Assembly (NCBI GenBank): GCA_015039315.1
Contig: WIDE01000093.1
Location: forward strand, 75,390-129,273
From: Clavulina sp. PMI_390
Taxonomy: Eukaryota; Basidiomycota; Agaricomycetes; Cantharellales; Hydnaceae
Direction: 5' to 3'
Length of the DNA stretch: 53,884 bases
Under the pieces are notes generated by a model. It did not search any database. It was not told the origin of the DNA and saw only the letters and a program-made list of their open reading frames with translations. Position numbers and translations under genes: made by a program. Of the stretch, positions 1-11,149 are shown piece after piece. Every line of letters starts with the position of its first letter. Position 1 is the stretch's first letter.

Positions 1-177
1 CCATCGAATTGCAACAAAAATAGGCCTCGGAGGGTCCGAGCGGCAATGTTCGACCAAAACTACCTAACGTGGAAGCTCAAGTCTTTCCTTTTTCAGTCGG
101 GTGCTAGACTAAGCCAAGCCTACGAGATACATCACTCTCTCAATCGTGGAAGTATTCTACTGTAGCGAGCTGCGCGC

Positions 178-964
178 TCAAAGGTTAAATCCCTCCTCCA
201 ACACCTCCGCCTCTTTTTTGCCATCTTTCTCCACCTCGAGCTCTACAGGCTTTGCGTCAATCATGATCGCGACATAACGCGCCCACTCCGTCTCAGAAGG
301 ATTTATCCACCAATGCCGCGTACCACGCTGGACGACGATCGATCCTGGTACACTAATTGTCGTGCCTGTAGCGTCTTCTTGCGAGTCTGTGTCTAGGAAG
401 AGGGTGAGTGACCCCGAAACTAGAGATGGGTGTCAGTTGGTGGAATCGTGAGATGGTGCTAATCGATTGGGAGAGCGGCTCACTAAGGATGACGTAGTCG
501 ATCGAGCTTGTACGATGCTAATAGTAGTGGAGAGGTAAGTTATTATATATATACCATGGAAAAGTCTGACAAGGATAGATATCGCACGCACGTTTGGTGA
601 TCGTCTTCCAGGAGGCAGATCAATCATGCAAGCCTGCGAGCCGTTTGGCTGCACAAGTCCAAAGCGTTGTGGAATAACTTCCTTGAAGTCCGTTCTGTAA
701 TATTTTGGGGGCGCATCAATGCGGTCATCTCAGTAAAACAGATGCAAAGCAGTGTCTTGATGCAGAAGTTGGAAACCAGGCGCACTTTTGATCATCGTTG
801 CTCGCAGGGGTCTCCTTCGTCATCCAATACCTCGTAAGTTTTGTGTCAGAGCCGGGGACAAATTGTTGCATCACAGCATCTTCAACGACGATCGCAGTGC
901 TTTGCCCTTGGTCATTATGGCCAGTGATGACGCGCTTGGCGACTGGAAGGTTATAGTGCTCCAT
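178..964 (-). CDS. Small cupin, array copy 1 (BLL6423-like)
   Basis: Spliced model of four exons: 786-964, 592-694, 484-517, 178-419; 185 aa. The start ATG at 962-964 opens MEHYNLPVAKRVITGHN, the conserved N-terminus of the whole array. Family assignment rests on the order TGHNxxGQST, TPA(S/N)NDDQK, the first cupin motif HRTSSIDY, and the second motif PGSIVVQRGTRHWW followed by N, which matches the BLL6423-like single-domain cupins (double-stranded beta-helix). Motif 1 has one His (HRT) instead of HxH, and motif 2 keeps its His, so a metal site would be reduced; substrate and reaction are unknown. Exon 3 is 34 nt, starts in phase 0 and ends in phase 1, as in every other copy. No signal peptide or membrane segment is seen, so a cytosolic location is likely. 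A TATA-like stretch and the conserved upstream element (1057-1090) precede it. Confidence 0.9.
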
Positions 965-1732
965 AGTAAAAGGGCGACTCCAGTGGTATTGCCGGCGGAG
1001 GACGGAGGGGATATAAATTTATATGAGCTGAGATCGGCAGACCGGTGCCGTAGGCGTACGCAAGCTCTTGTGTACGATCGGAAGCTGACTACCTCGGAGT
1101 TCTTGGAGGCTACTCACTCGCACCACCCCTTGGGGCACTAGTCACTGTCGTGAGACACGGCATTTGCGTAGCTTCGAGGTTAGCAACTAACACACTCATA
1201 TATTATCAATAACCATCGGAGTATATTCGTGGTGACAATATGAGGGCCATGTGGGGCTTCTTGCTACGGGCTCTCACTGTCGAAGGCGCGCGTTTCGGGG
1301 AGTAAATAGCGACTTCACACAGATCGAGGCAATAGAATCCTTCCAGGGAGGAGCTTTTTATCAACAAGCATTCGCGTAGTGGTGCGGAGCCAGGGGGGAA
1401 GTCGAATCACGTGCTAAGAAATTCTGTGACTTGTCATCTGGCGCGTTCCCACGGCGGCCAAAACAAACGAGGGCATGTCCTAACATGAGTGCTGCTAAAG
1501 ACGTTCAGATTCTGCACAGCATCACCACCGGACGGACGAATCCGTGGAAAATCCTTTTCTTTTCCTAAGACCTGGTCAATATTGGTTGCTGCTGACCAAT
1601 AGGCGCTCGGCTTTGGTTAATCCCGGTATGGCAGGCTCTTGTCCTCCATGGTGTATAAAGTCATGTCAACCAACTCGGAAGCACGCCTCTCCACTCTCTT
1701 GCTAGCTTCTTAGAACAGGCCGCCAAGAAATT
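965..1732. other. Intergenic, promoter of cupin copy 1
   Basis: No gene is supported here. It holds an AT-rich TATA-like stretch near 1010-1022 and the conserved upstream element of cupin copy 1, then the presumed 5' region of the plus-strand gene at 1733. Confidence 0.6.
1057..1090 (-). promoter_or_regulatory. Conserved upstream element, cupin copy 1
   Basis: Plus-strand reading gives TACGCAAGC (1057-1065) followed by a block starting CTTGTGTACGATCGGAAGC (from 1067). The 24-nt block 1067-1090 recurs without mismatch at 8110-8133 upstream of copy 3, and 19 of its bases recur with one mismatch at 11236-11254 upstream of copy 5. It lies about 103 bp upstream of the ATG, beyond the TATA-like region, so it is probably a transcription-factor site or core-promoter block. 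This is inference from conservation and position. Confidence 0.6.
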
Positions 1733-3657
1733 ATGGAGAGCGTGAACCGCTATGAGTACTCTACGACTCCCAGCTCAGTAACCCCGGAGGGCGAGACCCC
1801 AGCCGCGTCTCTTGCCCCAGATATATGGAAGCTCATGGCACTCCTGGTTAGCTTGATTGCTAATTTCATCGGTATCTGTCGGATACTAAATTTTCAGAAT
1901 CGTCATCTCCCGTAAAGTCCACAACAGCCCCCGTCGTACTCCAATTTGGCTTTTTAACAACGCAAATCCACTACAATCTGTCAAGGATGCTCATGCCACC
2001 ATCGATATATGACATTAAAGAGGACGTCCTGTAAGACTCCTTCGGTCAGTGATATCATGCGACTTATCTCTTCTCACTTTTGTTGCAGGACAATATCCAG
2101 TGAACTACGAACGATCCTCTCAATTAGGAAGCCCGAGCTTGTTCTTCGTCTAGATCCAGCCGCCAGCAAGTTGAACGAGATTAACTTGGCGTTTGATGAA
2201 ATCCTTACCGAGTTTGAGGTATGCTACAGGAATATCTCTCATCCCATGTGCTCATGCAGCGATTCACAGTTCACTTCCGAGGTCGGTGATGATATTTTAA
2301 GCTTCTCAGCTGAGGAAAAATTGGCTGTTCCTCGTCTTAAAAAACACTCTCGTGGGGCTGTTTTACCCACCTCGCGAACTGAGATTTGTACCGCGCTTGA
2401 TCGGCTTGGAGGCCCGCTTCCCGATAGTCCAATGCGACAGCAATCATCCCAGTGCCCTCTCACCCCTCCACATGATGACAAATCGGTCAGCAAACACCTC
2501 TGGGCAGATCAATCAGAGTTATGCACACCACATAACCCTGTTTGTCGCCCATCGAGGGATTCCCAGCTTATCATGGAAATGCGGGATGATGGAGGGCAGG
2601 CCGATCGGACCTTGGAACCCTTGAAATCATTGAAATTATCCACGTCTAGCCAGCCCCGCCAGGTGCATAAACCACCGTCTATCGACCTTCCGGCTACCCC
2701 CCAGCTGCCCCTAGCTGCAACTAGTCCTTTGTGTTGGATTCCTACGCGAGGGGTTACTCAATACACCCTCGAAGAGTTGTGCGAAGAGATCCGATCCACG
2801 CCGGAGCTTCTTGATGTACCAATTGCGGATCTCTACCGGAGGGAAATCCCTTCAGGGGTACAACATGAGTTCATAATGATTCGCTCAATGGAGCTCTCAA
2901 ACCACGGAAATCAGAGAATATGGCTCCGGATCGACCGTGCTGCTAATCGTAACCGAGACGTCCGTTTCACCTCTCGATTCCCCGCAGAAGACACGGTGCG
3001 TCCTCGTCAACTGTACTGAAACCGAGAGTCTAGCTGGACTGAATCGCTCTGTGAGGCCCGAGTAAGCAGTAGCGAGAAGCACCGGCTTATGATTGGGGAG
3101 AGCCGCCTCCGTGCGCACGTAACTTTCACTTGTCTGGAAAATGCACCTAGACTCTTCGCTCTTGCCGATCTACTCGTGATCCTTCAGCAAGAATCTAATG
3201 AGTATCGTCTTTTTAGCGTAAGTCCTCCTCACGCCTTTGCTTGAGACGTCCTGACCCGTGAGCTTGCCAGGAAAACTGCTACTTCTTCACCTCCATTATC
3301 CAAGAGACACTGACAAGCGTTTACGGAGGACTTCTGCGGAGTGGTTCACTTGGCCACCCAAATCTAGGTACTGAAGCACGAGAAAGGATACGTGATCGAT
3401 TCATTGCTAAACAGCAGACGGCTGGTTGTCACTTGGGGTACGTTATTCACGGGGACGATCGCTTAGTTCATGCCTCTTATTCTTGCGAGTGTTATAGGAC
3501 GTTGCAATCTCGAGCCCTTGACTCTTCAGCTGATACCAGCCACGCACCGACTCTAGTGGATCGGCTAGTCCCCATAGCCATCGCTGAACTCGACGCTCGG
3601 GTTGCCATCCAAATGGTGTGGTCAAAACTAAAGCTTCTTGGCCCGCGCTCTGTGTAA
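1733..3657 (+). CDS. Uncharacterised multi-exon protein with H...NC motif pair
   Basis: Hand-spliced model: 1733-1846, 1918-2030, 2089-2218, 2270-2995, 3056-3217, 3271-3437, 3498-3657; 523 aa. Several introns are well marked (GTAAGA...TTGCAG at 2031-2088; GTAAGT...GCCAG at 3218-3270). The first intron's acceptor and the 2996-3055 intron are inferred because they avoid in-frame stops. The N-terminal third is helical (TISSELRTILSIRKPEL), the middle is low-complexity and Ser/Pro-rich, and the C-terminal half holds QHEFIMIRS and, after an intron, ENCYFFTSIIQETL. I do not recognise a named family, although the C-terminal module resembles proteins common in Agaricomycetes. The order His then NC recalls permuted papain-like (LRAT/PPPDE) domains, which is only a suggestion. 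It lies inside the cupin array and ends tail-to-tail 109 bp from copy 2. Confidence 0.6.
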
Positions 3658-3766
3658 CCCGGCTCAAGAGGTTGCTCTCCTAATATTATGGATCGCCTAT
3701 TCCAAACGCGGATGCATTTTGGCATGAATGAGATAAGCTAGCTGTTTACCACTGGCGTCCTCCGAC

Positions 3767-4554
3767 TTAGACGTCAAATCCCTCCCTCAGTGTTTCGACT
3801 TCCTTATTACCATCCTGTTCAATTTCAACAGCTACAGGCTTGGCATCAATCATCACCGTAATCTGGTGCGCTCACTCTGCCTTTGACCTGTTCTCCCACA
3901 TGTGCCGAGTGCCGCGCTGCACAATAATTGAACCAGGGACGCTGATTGTGGTCCCCACGTCAGGCGACGACGAGTGGTCGTCCGTGTCTAGGAGGAGGGT
4001 AATTGCCCCAGAGACTAGTGCATGCCACATTAGTGCTAGAAAGAAAATCGCTGCTCATAGTGGGTCGAATCACCTAGGATGATGTAGTCTATTGAACTTG
4101 TGCGGTGCTATGGTTGTAGGAGTGAGAAAATCGCAGGGCTGAGTCGTCATGGAGCAGGTTGAGAATCGGGCAGAGCGAGAATGGCGTACAATTGACGATC
4201 GCCATCCAGGTGGAGTATCAAGGATGCAGATCTGCGACCCATTCGGCTGCACGAGTCCGAGGCGCTCTGGGACAAATTCCTTGAGGTCTGTCCTACAATG
4301 AAGGATAGACGAAGGTCTCAGCAACAATATCCCTTCACCGCTAGGGCTGGCGGGCCATTCCTAAGAGGGCTAGCTTACTTCTGGTCATCGTTGTTAGCAG
4401 GTGTCTCCTTCGTCGTCCAGACACGCCCAAGCTTTGTATCCGAGCCAGGGATAAATGATTCCATCACTATATCATCGAAGATAATAGGGGTGCTCTGGGC
4501 CCGAGCGTTGTGCCCTGTAATGACACGCTTGACGATGGGCAGGTTGTAATCCAT
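3767..4554 (-). pseudogene. Small cupin, array copy 2, interrupted by in-frame TGA
   Basis: Exons 4379-4554, 4190-4292, 4074-4107, 3767-4014 splice cleanly with the array's usual phases, but the codon of the conserved Trp in the NRSTTEW segment is TGA (plus-strand tca at 3872-3874). Translation would stop after about 151 aa, losing the last C-terminal strands (the VMIDAKPVE...EEGF tail), which are otherwise still readable in frame after the stop and end at a normal TAA. Exons 1-3 and both cupin motifs up to RGTRHMWEN are intact. The copy is therefore either a recent pseudogene or encodes a C-terminally truncated cupin. The change is consistent with a single G-to-A transition from TGG. A sequencing error cannot be excluded. 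Confidence 0.8.
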
Positions 4555-5173
4555 ATCGTAGTGGCGAAGGGATAGATCGTGTCCGCCTTGGGTTGGTATA
4601 AATAGTTTAAGCGTTCTTTATTGGGTTGCTTCGTCTTCGGCAACGCACATAAGCATATGTGGAGGATCGGAAGTTAACGATAGCCTGCCGGAGGATCTCC
4701 GCCCCAGATCGTCGGAAGGTCCGGCTTGGTTGTGAGATGCAGCATTATGGCGGTCGGTGTATCCAGTGATAGATTATCGGAAAATACCCGTTGTCAGCAG
4801 TTCGAGGGCTGTTTCTCCACACCAGGACTCATGAGCTCGAACAAAACATTCAACAAACTTAATAAGCGCACTTCACAAGGCGAAGGTGAAAGAGTCTGAA
4901 ATACCGCACGAATGTTTGACCCATAGAGCTTTCAAAGAGCAGACGAAGTGAAACTGTTGTTTAATGTAAGCTATACCGTTGCACGAAGCTCCTCTATTCT
5001 CTAGATGGATATCACCCTATAGGTAAGCCCATTTAACTCCCTCATCTGCATCACCTACTCCTCCCTCGGCTCTCTCTCTCGGAGCAAATTTGTTCCTCAC
5101 AGCGCTGATGACTAAAAAAAATGCCGAGAATCGTACCACCCATGGATAGCCACCACTCGCATGACTAGTTAGT
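4555..5173. other. Intergenic between cupin copy 2 and F-box gene
   Basis: It contains a TATA-like GTATAAATAG near 4597 and a degenerate match to the cupin upstream element (GATCGGAAG near 4665) belonging to copy 2. I see no further gene. Confidence 0.5.
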
Positions 5174-6768
5174 CTAAGACTGAGAACACCAGATATACTG
5201 GGAGGCGAGGCCGTGCTCGTCAGGCATCCAGGAGTAGGAAATCTGCGGAGTTTCAGTCAGCTGGCTGATTACAATATGTAATAATACTCACATTTATGCC
5301 TTCGCTGATATTATGCCATCGAACCTCTTTCTCAGCGTCTAAATCAGGTTTGCGAGGGAGAACTAGAGTTTGCAGATGCCTCCCCCGTTCCCTGAAAAAG
5401 AGTTCCATTTGGTTCAGATCAAAGACATACTTCTGGAGCTCACTCCAATCCTGATTGGGAACAATCACCAAGGACTGGAGGTTTGGAAGTCGAGGTAGCG
5501 TGGTCGGGGGACCGCTAAGGGTGGTGGGTATTGGTGACGATAAGAGCTGGATGATTTGAAGGAGCGTCTTTGGGAAGACACCCCTAAGATCCATCACAAG
5601 CATTTCGATGGCTGCTGCCGTCTCGGGAGACTAAGACAGATGGATAGTAGGAGTATAGTATCTTATTGAGCCCGGCGGACTGTGGTAGCAATAGTTGGGA
5701 GCATGGGATACTTACCAAGGATTTAATAACCACCTTGGATGTTTCCAAATCGCTTTGGACTAGCTCAAGCACGCTGAGGCAAGGTGCAACAAGTTTGGGC
5801 ACGAGCAATTGCGCGAATTGAGAGTGCCGCTTGTAGAAATTGCATAATTGGAGGGACTGGAGTGACCTGAGGTCTCGCGGAGAAAATTTTGCGGACCAAT
5901 CGCGATCCGTATAGAAGAATGACCAGCGGCGAGTATATAAAGACAGGTGAGAAGGCGGAGAAGTGTTGCTGCGGCCGAACAGCACTTGAAGCGCGGCGCG
6001 AAGCTCAAGCGGCAGATGGGCGGGAAGACCCACCTGCCGGAGTGATGAACCCTGTCCTTCAATTTTAACGCGATTGTCGAGCACATGAATGGTCTCGAGT
6101 AGGGGCATGATTGAGAGATCGATCTTAACGGAAAAGGATTCTGTTGTAAACCCAATGATGGTCAAGGATCGAAGGGACCGGAAGTGGTCCTTCATACCAG
6201 AGGAATCCAGGGGACCAAATTCGTAGGGCAAAGGGTATAGCACCCCTTCAGCATCAGGCCTAGGATCGCAGAGGAAGACTTCTAGCGTCTGAATGTGGCA
6301 CGACTCCCTTTCTAGGAATTCGTTAGCCCACTTCATCCAGTTGTGATAGTTTTTGGACCACTCTTCACTCCGCTTGGAAAAGTCTATCTTGGTAGAGAGG
6401 GACCTTTCGCCCGCGCGTTCGCGCCACAAGTCGAACACAACGGTGGGCCAGTTCCACCGAGGCGCGATGAAGAGTTGCGGTATCGAGAGCACAGCCGAGC
6501 GCCAGAAGCGCGAAATAGCAGAGAGAGCGACGATTTGGGGGATATCATGTGGAGATGATGCAACCAAACAGATGATATAGCGGATAAGCTCTAGTGGAAC
6601 GGTGTGGATTGGCGCGATAGGTCCCCGCAACACTGGTAGCTCGTCTGCTACGTCATGTGTCTTAGGAATTCCGGGATGTCTCCCATGATAGTGGGTTTGA
6701 GGTCGTTTTCGAGAGTCAGGGGCCATTTCAAGATGTTCAACAGTGGTCACAGTTAGTGCCAAAGTCAA
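5174..6768 (-). CDS. F-box-like protein
   Basis: Exons 5716-6768, 5292-5630 and 5174-5242, joined at GTAAGT...TCTTAG and GTGAGT...CCGCAG introns, give 486 aa. An F-box-like segment starts near residue 57 (VPLELIRYIICLV) and continues through IVALSAISRFWRSAVLSIPQ, the pattern of basidiomycete F-box proteins. It is followed by long leucine-rich stretches (RSLRSLTIIGF, LRSLQSLQLCNF, LPNLQSLVIVPN) resembling irregular LRRs. The expected role is substrate recognition in an SCF ubiquitin ligase; the substrate is unknown. An alternative start is the Met at 6724-6726 (MAPDSRKRP). This family is strongly expanded in Agaricomycetes, so its place between cupin copies 2 and 3 need not imply a functional link. 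The short last exon is the least certain part. Confidence 0.75.
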
Positions 6769-7182
6769 AGGTTGTTGATGGGTTATCTAGCCCCGGACAC
6801 CGACGTCAGAGAAAATGGATTGATGGTCCAGAAAAAGGATTAGAGACTAACATAAACACTCCCAGAGTCAGTCGCACCAAAGAGGATGCGAGAGAGCTGG
6901 TGTATAGATCAAAAAATCCTCGAGGCTGCATACATGCACCGCCTCGCGTCTGTATGGTCGGTCATGCGGAGGGCCACTTACGCGGCATTCTTATTCCGCG
7001 CTACGTCATCCGAGGCAGCGATCAGTAGATTCAAATGTGTGTTTATTTATATACTCGATCCTGATTTGGTCCATGAAGGTTAGCCAGAGCTATCAGGAGT
7101 TAGTCACGAGAGACTTGGAGTATTAAACAAAACCGGCATGTAATCTAGGTACAAGCTGTTCCTACACCATGACGCTGAACCT
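6769..7182. other. Intergenic, no gene seen
   Basis: Short open frames occur on the plus strand (6756-7083), but none has splice support or a recognisable product. It separates the F-box promoter from the 3' end of cupin copy 3. Confidence 0.5.
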
Positions 7183-8005
7183 TCAGTGCTGAAACCCCTC
7201 TTTGAGCACTTCCGCGTGCTTTTGGCCATCTTTCTCCACTTCAATCTCTACCTCCTTGGCATCAATCATAACGGCGATATGGCGCGACCACTCGGTAGTT
7301 GACCGGTTCTCCCAGGCATGTTGCGTACCACGCTGCACAACGATTGAACCTGGAATGCTGAGCGTTGTGCCAACTTCGGGTGACGATGAGTGCCCATCCG
7401 TGTCAAGCAGAAGTGTGAGCGAGCCAGATACTAGGACGTATCAAGATCGCATCAGTAATCAAGAACGAGTAAATGAGCAGTTAGTAAGGTGAACTGACTG
7501 AGAATGACGTAGTCGAGCGAGCTGGTACGATGCTGTGTTGGGAAAGGCGTCGCCAGAAGTTAGCGTGCATTAGGAGAGGCAAAGGAGCGCATGGAGAGGC
7601 GTGGTGTGACATACGATAGGAGATCTTCCGCCAGGGGGTGTATCAACGATGCACATCTGTGAACCATTCGGCTGGACGAGACCAAACCGTTCTGGGATCA
7701 CTTCCTTGAAGTCGGTTCTATAACCGTGGATAAAACAGAAAAAATTCAAAATATTTGTGAGTCTTTTTTAACAAAAATGGAATATCCGATGGACAAAAGC
7801 AATCGGATCGGAATGATCGGCTTACTCACTTCTGGTCATCGTTGTTCGCAGGTGTTTGTTTTGTTGTCCAGATTCGCCCAATTTGCGTGTCTGAGCCGGG
7901 TATGATGGGCTTCATCACCGCTTCGTCAATGAAAATAGGTGTACTCTGCGCTTGAGTATCGTGTCCTGTGATGACGCGTTTGATGGTGGGGAGGTTGTAG
8001 TCCAT
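7183..8005 (-). CDS. Small cupin, array copy 3
   Basis: Exons 7830-8005, 7615-7717, 7499-7532, 7183-7430; 186 aa, complete. It starts MDYNLPTIKRVITGHD and has TPANNDDQK at the exon 1/2 junction, HRTSSLDYVIL in the mini-exon, and PGSIVVQRGTQHAWEN as second cupin motif. It ends ...LKEGFQH. Donor and acceptor positions and phases equal those of copy 1. The upstream region has TATA-like ATTATAAG-type sequence and the 24-nt conserved element at 8110-8133, so this copy and copy 1 are probably co-regulated. As for the whole array, the fold is clear and the reaction is unknown. Confidence 0.9.
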
Positions 8006-8821
8006 AATGATGAATGAGCTACTCCGACAATCCCCATACCGAGGATAACAAGAGAGGTGGCTTATAATATAGGTTTCCCCTTCGGCAACGGCAAATATAC
8101 GCGCAAGCACTTGTGTACGATCGGAAGCTGACTAGTCGTTCTCGGAGACGACTCCCTCGTCCCACTTCGTCGGAACGTTAGCGAAATTGCGAGATCCGGG
8201 ACTTTTGTTGCGTCAAGTATAGCAAGAATTGCATACAGCCAAGTTTAATGGTATTGGATAGTATCTTTGACGAAGAGCGTCATGGGGATGATCCTTCATC
8301 TGACTTCCGTCGAAGGTTCGAAGCCGCCGCAAGAGAGTACGCCGGCCCCGCGGAAAGATGCTTGGGGGACCACTCCCAGTGAGAGTAATATTGTTTAGAA
8401 ACCATTAATTTGTTGGATGGTCTTGTGGTGCATCACAGTTGCGGGCTCGAGAATCACTTGCTCCTCATTCGTCCCAGCTTGGTTGCACTATTCACGCGAC
8501 TCTGAGCTAGAAAGGCCGGAAAGTTGCCCTCAAAGCGTGGAAGGCGTTCGCGCGTAATATTGGATGGGTCAAGCACTTTATGCCGACCAAGAAATCTCTA
8601 GTTCGATGCCTCGATGCAGGCATACTACACCACGATGGTCGTTGGAAAACCAAGTCACGAGTCCTAGGCAGGAACAAGACGGCTGTCTGGTCGCTCCATC
8701 CAAAAAGGGTCAGGCCATCAAAGTAATGAAATTTGGCACTGAACTGCAATACACCGTACGGGAGCCCGCTTTATCCATTTGTCATTCCCTGGTTGCATCC
8801 CTCCACTGGGTGTGGAAAAAA
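8006..8821. other. Intergenic, promoter of cupin copy 3
   Basis: It contains the conserved upstream element of copy 3. Open frames between 8507 and 8749 on both strands are short, overlapping and unrecognisable, so no gene is called. Confidence 0.5.
8110..8133 (-). promoter_or_regulatory. Conserved upstream element, cupin copy 3
   Basis: Identical over 24 nt to the block at 1067-1090 upstream of copy 1 and close to 11236-11254 upstream of copy 5. It lies about 105 bp upstream of the copy 3 ATG (8003-8005). The flanks are much less alike, which argues for selection on the element or for recent conversion of this block. Confidence 0.6.
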
Positions 8822-9655
8822 TCAAACATCGAACCCCTCTCTCAATGCCTCGACCTCCTTCCCATCCTTCTCAACATCGACAGGTTTGGCGTCAATCATC
8901 ACCGCAACAAATCGGACCCACTCTGTTGTCGATCGATTCATCCAGGTATGCTTTGTGCCTCGTTGGACGAAGATTGACCCAGGCACACTGAGCGTGGTGC
9001 CGGCATCTGGCGACGAGCGGTCATCCGTGTCGAGAAGAAGCGTGAGCGTGCCAGAGACTAGTAGGGAATGACATGTTAGGATGGCGTAGAGCGGTGAGGA
9101 GATGTAAAGGGGATACGGAGAATAGAGAGAAAGCTGTTAGTGGGCACAAAAGGGTATGGGTGGGGCGGAGAAACAGCTCACTGAGGATGATGTAGTCAAT
9201 GGAGCTGGTGCGGTGCTATGTGTGGCAAGATGTTTTAGAGCAAGTTTCTGAGCAACGCTGTCATGAAGATAGAGGCATGTCAATGGCGTACTGTAGGTGA
9301 TCCTCCTCCTGGAGGTGTGTCAATAATGCAAGCCTGTGAGCCATTGGGTTGAACTAGTCCAAATCTCTCTGGGATAACGTCCTTGAAGTCGGTCCTACAA
9401 GTACGAAAGGAATCCGTAGATCACACAAGATATCGAGCGTTAGCATCAGAGACGATGCTATCGGGGCAGATCGGCTCACTTTTGGTCATCGTTGTTTGCA
9501 GGCGTCTCCTTCGTCGTCCAGAGACGTGCGATTTTCGTTTCTGATCCAGGCATAAACGGCCCTGTGGGGGCGTCTTCGACGATGATAGCCGTGCTCTGGC
9601 CTTGGGCATTGTGGCCGGTGATAACGCGTTTGGGTACGGGGAGGGTGTTGCTCAT
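8822..9655 (-). CDS. Small cupin, array copy 4
   Basis: Exons 9480-9655, 9292-9394, 9182-9215, 8822-9057; 182 aa. It starts MSNTLPVPKRVITGHN, replacing the MxHNL/MxYNL opening of the others. Motifs include PTGPFMPGSETKIARLW, HRTSSIDYIIL, and PGSIFVQRGTKHTWMNRSTT. The last exon is 12 nt shorter than in most copies, with the charged segment before the C-terminus reduced to VDVEKDGKEVEAL. All splice sites are canonical. It sits 817 bp upstream (in array order) of copy 3, with no intervening gene. Confidence 0.9.
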
Positions 9656-10251
9656 AGTGGTGAGCGTGGAAGATAGAGATGAAGAGGTTCAGTAGGCTGG
9701 CGATGGGCGACGAAAGCTGATTGGAGTCCGTGAGACTGATGGGCGGTTGGTCGCGCAATCGGATACTGCCTAACTTGTACCCCGCAAGCTACTGCCATTT
9801 ACTGATACCGAAGCCGAGTCGCTAGGACGGAGATGTCTCGTTTGATGATCTGCCGCTTTGGTGACGTCGAATCCATGTGGTTCCTCGTAATGATATTGGT
9901 GAGAGTTTCAAATGTGGACGAGAAGGTCACCAATGTTTGTCGCCGTTCGAGGTATACGGCTCGTGCTCGTGTAGAGGAACAGCGAAAGAGTGGAGAAAAC
10001 AGGCGCCCTGAATTAACAACTTATTCAGCTCGTAGACTCCGCGGACAGCCTCTGGAGATTGCGGAGCCTGAGTGGGAGAGAAGTGTGTGGAACGGTTGTT
10101 CATATCATCCTTGTTTTTCCCACGCGGACCCTTATATCGTTTTCGTCCAGGTTTGCTACACAAATCGACCACCCATCAAACCCCTCAACGCCAAGGAAGA
10201 CTACTCGTATTTTCAGCGATATGGCACATTCTACATGACGCTCCTCCGAAG
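9656..10251. other. Intergenic, no gene seen
   Basis: A long plus-strand frame (9833-10507) crosses this stretch, but it runs antisense through exon 4 of copy 5 and has no recognisable product, so I treat it as a shadow. A TATA box and conserved element are not obvious for copy 4. Confidence 0.5.
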
Positions 10252-11149
10252 TCAAAGCCCGTCGACGTCCTCGTGGAGCAACTTGATCTCCTTGCTTCCA
10301 TCATTCTCCACCTCGACCTCCACCGGCTTTGCATCGATGGCTACTGCGACACAGCGAGCCCATTCCGTCGTGGAGCGATTCACCCAAGTGTGCATGGTGC
10401 CGCGCTGGACGATGATTGAACCCGGAATATCGATTGTTGTTCCAGCGTCTGGTGATGAGTGCTCATCCGTGTCAAGCAGGAGCGTGAGCGAGCCTGAGAC
10501 TAAGTAGATGAGGAGGGCGGGTCAGTTCGTTGCATTATCGAAAGCTTGTAGGCATGTGAACTGTGAAAGTATTAAATCCAGAGAGTTGAATATCATTGTG
10601 GACAAACAGCGCCGTCCACTCCTGATATTGGGCCTATTTTGATGCTAGTATGGGAAGACTCACTAAGGATTGTGTAGTCGATCGAACTTGTGCGGTGCTA
10701 CGCGTCGGAATGAAACAATAGTAAGAGTAGAGCTAATGGATACTCCTGAATAATCATCTTGAACAGATGAATACCACACCGTTATGGATCGTCCTCCAGG
10801 AGGCGTGTCTATGATACAAATGTGGGACCCATTTGGCTGGAACAGTCCAAAACGCTCTGGTATGACATCCTTAAAGTCCGTCCTGTAAAAAAATAGATAG
10901 TGGTCAGCATGATCTGCATCGTCTCCTGTGCTCTCAGCAGCGAAAGTTGCCTGATTCAAATGATCCGACTTACTTCTGGTCATCATTATTCACAGGCGTT
11001 TCCTTCGTGGTCCAAATACGCGCAATCTTGGATTCAGCACCAGGTGCAAACGGCATCATCGTGGCGTCGTCGATAATCAGAGGTGTGCTCTGGCCTTGGC
11101 TATCATGGCCCGTGATGACGCGTTTAACAGCAGTAAGGTCGTACACCAT
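10252..11149 (-). CDS. Small cupin, array copy 5
   Basis: Exons 10974-11149, 10780-10882, 10664-10697, 10252-10499; 186 aa. It starts MVYDLTAVKRVITGHD, with TPVNNDDQK, the HRTSSIDYTIL mini-exon, and PGSIIVQRGTMHTWVNRS. The extreme C-terminus differs from its siblings: where others read (E)EGF(D/N)V, this copy reads LLHEDVDGL before TGA. The core barrel is intact, so it is called functional. A TATA-like TTATATAG (near 11199) and the conserved element (11219-11254) lie upstream. Confidence 0.88.

Noticed and set aside
3767..4554. Programmed readthrough of the TGA in cupin copy 2
   Set aside because: No stimulatory context is evident and the other eight copies encode Trp there; a nonsense mutation is simpler.
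9833..10507. 224-codon plus-strand open frame
   Set aside because: Its second half is antisense to exon 4 of cupin copy 5 and the first half has no recognisable content; the cupin exons explain the openness.
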